From Magnetococcales bacterium (GTDB taxonomy: Bacteria > Pseudomonadota > Magnetococcia > Magnetococcales > Magnetaquicoccaceae): DNA of 6,278 nucleotides. The notes below the pieces were generated by a model that saw only the letters and a program-made list of their open reading frames with translations, made no database searches and was not told the origin of the DNA. Where the stretch lies: positions 1-6,278 of the forward strand of contig JADGCE010000147.1 in the NCBI GenBank assembly GCA_015229095.1, given 5' to 3'. Positions 1 through 3,902 of this stretch are shown in pieces. Each line of letters opens with the position of its first letter. The stretch's first letter is position 1. The position numbers were made by a program, and so were the translations under genes.

Positions 1-1
1 C

Positions 2-472
2 TCCCAGGAGACCGACCGCAAGATTGCCCAGGTGACCGAGCAAATCGGTCGACTGGGCGGGCGACTGGGAGAGTTTGTGGAGGGGTTGGTCGCCCCCGCC
101 TGTCAAACCCTCTTTGCGCAACGGGGCATCCCGATCCACAGAGTCAGCCAGCGGGTCAAAGCGAGGCAGGCCGGTGGTCGCCACATGGAGATCGATCTGT
201 TGGTGATCAACAGCGGCGTTGTGGCGCTGGTGGAGGTCAAAAGCCGGCTGACCATTGAGGATGTGCAGAGAGAGATGAGCCGTCTGGGAGAGTTCAAGAG
301 CTTTTTTCCGGAATATGCCGACAAGCAGATCATGGGGGCCGTCGCGGGCATGGTCGTGGATGAAGCGGTCATCCACTATGCCATCCGCCAGGGTCTGTTT
401 GTCCTCGTGCAGTCTGGAGAGTCGGTGCGGATCGCCAATGACGACGCCTTTGTACCCCGCACCGACTGGTAG
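2..472 (+). CDS. PD-(D/E)XK nuclease-like protein with N-terminal coiled coil (5' end outside window)
   Basis: The gene enters the window already open: the frame reads S-Q-E-T-D-R-K-I-A-Q before the first possible internal start, a GTG at 32, and that upstream stretch continues the same charged coiled coil. I therefore treat it as 5'-partial rather than starting at 32. Counting from that GTG, a helical segment (about 1-20) leads into a small alpha/beta domain with the PD-(D/E)XK pattern: D55 in EIDLLV, then E68-x-K70 in VEVKSR, followed by an amphipathic helix and a final strand. The pattern is that of small restriction-endonuclease-fold proteins with an E-T-D-R coiled-coil leader (DUF3782-like), which are abundant in some proteobacteria and whose role is unknown. 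The catalytic acid, acid and lysine are all present, so DNA cleavage is possible but not shown. It ends 79 bases before the next gene and appears unrelated to the sensory genes downstream. Family assignment is fairly firm, function is not. Confidence 0.8.
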   Translation, partial: SQETDRKIAQVTEQIGRLGGRLGEFVEGLVAPACQTLFAQRGIPIHRVSQRVKARQAGGRHMEIDLLVINSGVVALVEVKSRLTIEDVQREMSRLGEFKSFFPEYADKQIMGAVAGMVVDEAVIHYAIRQGLFVLVQSGESVRIANDDAFVPRTDW

Positions 473-491
473 GGGGGTTGGCGGGTTTTTT
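456..491 (+). terminator. Weak candidate intrinsic terminator after the nuclease gene
   Basis: CCCGC at 456-460 can pair with GCGGG at 481-485, extended by ACC (461-463) with GGT (476-478) across a two-base bulge, and six T residues follow at 486-491. The stem covers the stop codon of the nuclease gene. The bulge and a loop of about 12 bases make it imperfect. If real, it would separate the nuclease transcript from the sensory operon. Confidence 0.3.
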
Positions 492-551
492 CCTGAACGG
501 GCACAGGGAGGTTACCCGACGATCCCCCCCCCTATCTCCCCGGAGCGTTCC
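473..551 (+). other. Short intergenic gap before the sensory gene cluster
   Basis: This 79-base gap is the only non-coding stretch in the window long enough to hold a promoter for the four downstream genes. It contains a T6 run, a GGGAGG near 507 and a C-rich run near 524. I see no convincing -35/-10 pair and no clear operator, so the operon promoter could lie here in a non-sigma70 form or farther upstream inside the nuclease gene. Confidence 0.4.
542..545 (+). promoter_or_regulatory. Ribosome binding site that decides the start of the barrel gene
   Basis: GGAG lies six bases before the ATG at 552. The open frame extends upstream to 315, but that part overlaps the nuclease gene in another frame and has no signal sequence. 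The ATG at 552 has both a Shine-Dalgarno sequence and an immediate hydrophobic signal peptide, so it is the chosen start. Confidence 0.6.
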
Positions 552-1682
552 ATGCCGGTCACAAACTATCGGTCGTTTGCCCTTGTGCTGCTGGGCCTGT
601 TGGCGGCGGAGGAGCCCTGCCAGGAGCAACCCAGCCCAGCCCTGCGCCTGGCCTGTCTGGAAGGGGTGCAGCAGGGTATCGCCCTGATGCACCCTGAACG
701 GGGGGCCGCTCTGCGGCGCGCATGCCCCCAGGATCCCCCTCTGGCAGAGTCTCCGGCGGCGCACATCACCCCATCCATCCGGCCCGTACCGGCTGCCCAG
801 AGAGCAGCCGACCAAACGGTGCCAGAGACCCAAACGGCCTTGATCATCGTTTCGCCCACAACGGGGGCTTCGCCCCCGACCCCCACCAGGGACTCCGTCC
901 CTGGACCCTGCCAGGGGGATAATCCCCCTGGACCCCTAATAGTTGAAACTATTAAAAAAGAAGGGGGGATGGGGTCTGGGGGAGGGGGTTCACCGCCTCC
1001 CCCAGGAATGGACGAAACGATGATCAAGGCCACCCAAACGGTGCCAACCGCCCACGCAGCACCACCCCCCCGCCACCGCCTGGAAGCCGGCATCGGTTAT
1101 GCCCATGGACGCCACGACGGTCGTTTTTCCCTGCGCAATGACGGCACCCTGGCACTCCAGGAGAGTCCCGGCGGCAGCGGCCTGCTGCTGCGCCTGGCCT
1201 GGTGGCGGGATGGGGTGGCCAGCAAGCCCTCCCTCAGCACGGGTCTGGAATATCTGCACCTGCACAACACCTACCAAGCACGGATTGGCCTGCCCAAAGG
1301 GGTCGGGGTGCTCGCCGACCCCATCGAAGGCCAAGTCGATTTGGAGGTGGAGGGGCATCTGCTGTTTGTCAATCTGCTCCATCGCACCGCCATGGGCCCG
1401 CAGGGGGAAAGCTTCATCGGCGCCGGTCTCGGGGCAGGGGTTGGCTCGGCCAGCGGCCATTATGCGCTGCGCATCCCCCTCCTGAACCCCATGGGCAGAA
1501 CGGATAGCGTCACCTCCTGGGTCGGGGGTGTACAGGGGATCGGCGGCTTCGCCATCCCGCTTGCGGAGCGGCTCTATTGGCAACTCCAGGGCCGGGTGTT
1601 ATGGCTCCCCGGTCAAGCCTTCGGTATCGATCAGCACTATTTGAACATGTCTGTGGAGAGCAGCCTTGGTCTTTTCCTTTAA
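552..1682 (+). CDS. Secreted protein with C-terminal outer-membrane beta-barrel; gene carries an in-frame repeat insertion
   Basis: The 376-residue protein starts with a likely Sec signal (hydrophobic residues 9-19). No lipobox precedes C23, so it is probably not a lipoprotein. Residues 24-95 are polar with C35 and C58, a possible disulfide pair in the periplasm. Residues 95-163 are encoded by an inserted palindromic repeat and form a Pro/Gly-rich linker. Residues 174-376 show about eight amphipathic strands with alternating hydrophobic residues (for example around 176-186, 209-219, 229-241, 267-280, 287-304, 321-337, 341-351 and 362-376), and the chain ends Gly-Leu-Phe-Leu, a terminal aromatic pattern typical of barrels inserted by the BAM machinery. 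This resembles small eight-stranded OmpA/OmpW-like barrels, but I recognise no specific family. Its last 17 bases overlap the phosphodiesterase gene, suggesting co-translation. Substrate or partner is unknown; a surface or envelope-sensing role is only a guess. Confidence 0.75.
   Translation: MPVTNYRSFALVLLGLLAAEEPCQEQPSPALRLACLEGVQQGIALMHPERGAALRRACPQDPPLAESPAAHITPSIRPVPAAQRAADQTVPETQTALIIVSPTTGASPPTPTRDSVPGPCQGDNPPGPLIVETIKKEGGMGSGGGGSPPPPGMDETMIKATQTVPTAHAAPPPRHRLEAGIGYAHGRHDGRFSLRNDGTLALQESPGGSGLLLRLAWWRDGVASKPSLSTGLEYLHLHNTYQARIGLPKGVGVLADPIEGQVDLEVEGHLLFVNLLHRTAMGPQGESFIGAGLGAGVGSASGHYALRIPLLNPMGRTDSVTSWVGGVQGIGGFAIPLAERLYWQLQGRVLWLPGQAFGIDQHYLNMSVESSLGLFL
828..837 (+). repeat. Left copy of the target-site direct repeat
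   Basis: ACCCAAACGG recurs at 1032-1041. The first eight bases are the likely duplication, since the final GG is shared with the element end. An older, related copy, CCAAACGG, sits at 812-819, so the target was probably already a short tandem repeat encoding Q-T-V-P / Q-T. Confidence 0.7.
836..854 (+). repeat. Left terminal inverted repeat of the inserted element
   Basis: GGCCTTGATCATCGTTTCG is the exact reverse complement of 1013-1031. It contains the small palindrome TGATCA. Confidence 0.9.
862..954. repeat. Array of four hairpins inside the inserted element
   Basis: Four stem-loops follow one another. 862-878 has a 7-bp stem with loop TTC. 886-904 has a 7-bp stem with a 5-base loop. 911-931 has a 9-bp stem with loop TAA. 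937-954 is an AT-rich 8-bp stem (TAATAGTT with AACTATTA) with a two-base loop. The first three are very GC-rich and would fold strongly in single-stranded DNA or mRNA. Confidence 0.8.
976..1005. repeat. Fifth hairpin of the inserted element
   Basis: CTGGGGGAGG at 976-985 pairs with CCTCCCCCAG at 996-1005, giving a 10-bp stem and a 10-base loop. It is translated as part of the Gly/Pro-rich linker of the barrel protein. Confidence 0.75.
1013..1031 (-). repeat. Right terminal inverted repeat of the inserted element
   Basis: CGAAACGATGATCAAGGCC matches the left end over all 19 bases in inverted orientation. Confidence 0.9.
1032..1041 (+). repeat. Right copy of the target-site direct repeat
   Basis: ACCCAAACGG is identical to 828-837 and abuts the right inverted repeat. 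Beyond it the sequence TGCCA continues the match to the older copy at 812-824, which shows where the pre-insertion sequence resumes. Confidence 0.7.
1655..1660 (+). promoter_or_regulatory. Ribosome binding site for the TTG start of the phosphodiesterase gene
   Basis: GGAGAG ends five bases before the TTG at 1666, a good spacing, and lies inside the end of the barrel gene. The frame is closed by a TGA at 1642-1644, so the start must lie after it. The GTG at 1744, just before the first membrane helix, is the main alternative but has no clear Shine-Dalgarno sequence. Confidence 0.5.
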
Positions 1683-3294
1683 GCCGCATCAACTCACCCA
1701 GCCCGGCACCGGCCAAACCGGGGCTGGTTCCCCGAAACGATCCGTGCGGTTGCCCATTTCCGTCAAAGTGGTGGCCGTCTGTCTGCTGGTCTCCCTGGGG
1801 AATGCGCTGCTGATGGTCTATCACGCGCATCGGGAGTTGGAAGCCGCCATCGTTGCCCAGGTCAAAAACCAGGCTCTGGTCTATTTGCAAGGCATTGTCT
1901 GGGAGATGCGCCAGTTGCCGGAACCTTTGGCGGCCCAACCTCTGCAACAACTGCTCCACAAGCGGCATCAACACAGCCAGCAGGAGTCGCTGGATTTTGA
2001 TATTGTCAAACTGTATCTGTACGACCGGACAGGGCGGGTTGTCGCCTATACGGGCAGTGAGGCGGAAAATGACAAGGAGATGCGGGGGCACTATGGGGAG
2101 GTGGTGCGCCAGGGCAAACCCTACCTGTCGGAAAAAGTGGAATTTTCCTGGGACAAGGAGAGGGGCAGGGAGGTGGCTGTGCTGGACGCCATCGTGCCCG
2201 TCCTGCTGGACTCCGGTATCGTCGGCGGGCTGGAAGCGGAGTTGAATGTGGATGAGACCATGCTGCTCATTCAGAAACAGGAGGATCACTATCGGATGGC
2301 CATCGCCAAGGATCTCCTCCTGCATGCCCTGCTGCTCTCCGTCCTGGTGAGTTGGCTGATCCATCGTCTGCTGGTGCGCCACGTTCAGCACTATGACGAG
2401 GTCACCCAGGCGATTGCGGGGGGAGGCCTGACCAGTCGGGTGGCAGGGCCTCTGCCGGAGGATGAGGTGGGCCGACTGGGCCACTCGGTCAACCAGATGG
2501 CCGCCAGCATCGAGGCGTTGATGCAGGCACAAGAGGAGGCCTATCTGCAGGCGTTGCGCTCCCTGACCCAGGCCCTGGAGGCCAAGGATGCCTACACGGC
2601 GATGCACTCCTCCCGTGTCAGTAAATTTTCGGTGCAGTTGGGGCGTCGTCTGGGGTTGGATGAGGGCGTGCTGGAGCTGTTGCGCAAAGGCGCCCTGATG
2701 CATGATTTGGGTAAAATCGGCGTCCGGGATCGGGTATTGAACAAGCCGGAACCCCTGGATGAGGCGGAAATGGCGGAGATGCAGAGCCACCCACGCCAGA
2801 CGGCGGCCATCATGCGACCGTTGCAACGTTTCAAGGAGTTTGCTGAAATTGCCGCCTGGCACCATGAGCGCTGGGATGGAGAGGGTTATCCCGATGGGTT
2901 GCGGGGTGCAGAGATCCCCCTGCTGGCCCGCATCGTCTCCATTGCCGACACCTGGGATGCCATGACCGGTGATCGGGTCTACCGGAAGGGGATGCCGGAG
3001 GCCAAGGCCCTTGCCATCCTGGAGGCGGAACGGGAGTCCGGGCAGTGGGATCCTGACCTGGTGCTCCAGTTTGTGGCCATGATACGGGAGAGTGGCCGAT
3101 CACCCGAACCGAACCTCCGCCGTGGCACCGATGCACCCCCCCCCGTGCTGATCCAGCCACGGCCATCCCAGGTAGATCACACGCTTTTTTCATTGCTTTT
3201 TCTTCTCATGAGGCGCATCATGCCGGGTGGACGGGTTCCTGGGACGGGGAGTGGCCGATCCACACCAACCCACTGCAATGACAGGGTTTCATGA
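1666..3294 (+). CDS. Membrane-bound HAMP/HD-GYP cyclic-di-GMP phosphodiesterase
   Basis: The product hydrolyses cyclic-di-GMP by analogy with its family and acts at the inner membrane. In the 542-residue reading there is a membrane helix at about 32-52, a periplasmic region at 53-217 with a Cache/PAS-like strand pattern (FDIVKLYLYDRTGRVVAYTG, 111-130), a second membrane helix at about 217-236, a HAMP domain at about 232-285, and an HD-GYP domain at about 298-475. The catalytic set looks complete: H314 in HSSRV, H346-D347 in HDLGKIGVRDRVLNKP, H375, H399-H400, D404, G407-Y408-P409 and D428 in ADTWDAM. The periplasmic region is the probable signal input and HAMP relays it. The gene starts with TTG, overlaps the barrel gene by 17 bases and meets cheW through ATGA, so expression is likely coupled. 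An odd 66-residue tail (477-542), Pro-rich and then briefly hydrophobic, follows the catalytic domain. Start choice is less certain than function. Confidence 0.92.
   Translation: MVFSFKPHQLTQPGTGQTGAGSPKRSVRLPISVKVVAVCLLVSLGNALLMVYHAHRELEAAIVAQVKNQALVYLQGIVWEMRQLPEPLAAQPLQQLLHKRHQHSQQESLDFDIVKLYLYDRTGRVVAYTGSEAENDKEMRGHYGEVVRQGKPYLSEKVEFSWDKERGREVAVLDAIVPVLLDSGIVGGLEAELNVDETMLLIQKQEDHYRMAIAKDLLLHALLLSVLVSWLIHRLLVRHVQHYDEVTQAIAGGGLTSRVAGPLPEDEVGRLGHSVNQMAASIEALMQAQEEAYLQALRSLTQALEAKDAYTAMHSSRVSKFSVQLGRRLGLDEGVLELLRKGALMHDLGKIGVRDRVLNKPEPLDEAEMAEMQSHPRQTAAIMRPLQRFKEFAEIAAWHHERWDGEGYPDGLRGAEIPLLARIVSIADTWDAMTGDRVYRKGMPEAKALAILEAERESGQWDPDLVLQFVAMIRESGRSPEPNLRRGTDAPPPVLIQPRPSQVDHTLFSLLFLLMRRIMPGGRVPGTGSGRSTPTHCNDRVS
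3090..3260 (+). repeat. Pair of 12-bp direct repeats in the 3' end of the phosphodiesterase gene
   Basis: GAGTGGCCGATC occurs at 3090-3101 and again at 3249-3260, 159 bases (53 codons) apart and in the same frame, giving Ser-Gly-Arg-Ser twice. The repeats bracket the unusual tail of the protein. This could mark a past duplication or insertion, or be chance. Confidence 0.45.
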
Positions 3295-3887
3295 CACGAA
3301 ACAGGTGGAATCAATTTGACGACGAAGCGGAAGCACGCCGCTGGGTCACCCAGCAGGTCGCCATCCCCACCGCCGACAGCCAGCAGTGGCTGCTCTGTCA
3401 GTTGGGCAGCGTGCTCTGCGGCATTGCCGTGACCCGGGTGGTGCAGATGGTCCGCTATACCCACAGCACCCCCCTCCCCCATCTGCCCCCCCATCTGGCG
3501 GGTCTCTTCAACCTGCACGGGGAGGTGATCCCGGTCCTGGATCTGCGGTTGCGTTTGGCGTTGCCCGCCGGGGAGCTCTCCCCTCGTGCCATTCTGGTGG
3601 TGGTGCAGGTAAACCATCCCCTGGAAAAAGAGAGCGACCCAGGCAAACAGGTGGGCATCCTGGTGGATGGGGTCACCGACCTGCTCTTTGCCTCCACCGG
3701 GGAGATCCAACCCCCCACAGCCGACATGCCACCCGGCACCACCGCCGCAGGCCAACCGCTGATTCAAGGGGAGGTGCGGCGCGGGGAGCAGACCATCTAC
3801 CTGTTGGACGTGGATACGATGTTATCCAGGGAGGAGATGCTGGCGACCATCGCCCGTGGCTCCGTGACAGAACCCATCCATGCTTGA
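3291..3887 (+). CDS. cheW: CheW-like chemotaxis coupling protein
   Basis: This 198-residue protein should link the chemoreceptor to a CheA kinase in the cytoplasmic array. After a polar leader (1-30) comes one CheW/SH3-like domain (about 31-185): WLLCQLGSVLCGIAVTRVV, the conserved turn GLFNLHGEVIPVLDLRLRL (71-89), VGILVDGVTDLL (121-132) and a last strand QTIYLLDVDTML. The leader and a linker at about 92-120 make it longer than E. coli CheW (about 167). By hand alignment, the E. coli E38 and R62 positions are Q52 and H76 here, an unusual double change. The only usable start is ATG 3291, since a frame-closing TGA lies at 3279; it overlaps the phosphodiesterase stop as ATGA, with AGGG four bases upstream. 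The receptor gene follows after 15 bases, so this CheW is probably dedicated to that receptor. The kinase must be encoded elsewhere. Confidence 0.93.
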   Translation: MTRNRWNQFDDEAEARRWVTQQVAIPTADSQQWLLCQLGSVLCGIAVTRVVQMVRYTHSTPLPHLPPHLAGLFNLHGEVIPVLDLRLRLALPAGELSPRAILVVVQVNHPLEKESDPGKQVGILVDGVTDLLFASTGEIQPPTADMPPGTTAAGQPLIQGEVRRGEQTIYLLDVDTMLSREEMLATIARGSVTEPIHA

Positions 3888-3902
3888 CGGGGAACACGAC
3901 AG

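Larger units (their letters stand above)
836..1031. mobile_element. MITE-like palindromic repeat element inserted in the barrel gene
   Basis: The element is bounded by perfect 19-bp inverted repeats (836-854 and 1013-1031) and flanked by the 8-bp direct repeat ACCCAAAC (828-835 and 1032-1039; GG follows both copies, so the match can be read as 10 bp). Between the ends lies a string of hairpins with no gene of its own. At 196 bp, with terminal repeats and a target duplication, it fits a non-autonomous miniature element or a large REP/BIME-like repeat. Insertion plus duplication adds 204 bp, a multiple of three, and the host frame contains no stop across it. Similar strings of gggggcttcgccccc and ccagggactccgtccctgg hairpins are, from memory, dispersed in Magnetococcales-type genomes. 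Ends beginning GG with an 8-bp duplication would suit transposases of ISL3, IS6 or IS1595 type, but no parent element is visible here. Confidence 0.75.

Noticed and set aside
315..551. Upstream extension of the barrel gene to the start at 315
   Set aside because: It overlaps the nuclease gene, would put about 79 residues before the signal peptide, and lacks a good ribosome binding site; ATG 552 fits better.
606..620. Possible lipoprotein Cys at residue 23 of the barrel protein
   Set aside because: The residues before the Cys are Ala-Glu-Glu-Pro, not a [LVI]-[AST]-[GA]-Cys lipobox.
937..960. AT-rich hairpin followed by an A run, considered as a terminator
   Set aside because: On the + strand the stem is followed by A residues, not T. 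On the - strand the T run precedes the stem. It lies inside an open gene and is part of the repeat element.
862..1005. Hairpin cluster considered as a CRISPR array or small RNA gene
   Set aside because: The stems differ in sequence and spacing with no repeated unit, and the terminal inverted repeats and target duplication explain the segment as an inserted element.
1510..2865. Long open frame on the - strand (451 codons)
   Set aside because: It lies antisense to the barrel and HD-GYP genes, is rich in Gln/His/Leu as expected for the complement of a GC-rich gene, and shows no recognisable domain.
3185..3215. T-rich stretch before cheW considered as a promoter or terminator
   Set aside because: There is no GC-rich stem before the T runs and no recognisable -35/-10 pair. 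The region is within the phosphodiesterase frame.
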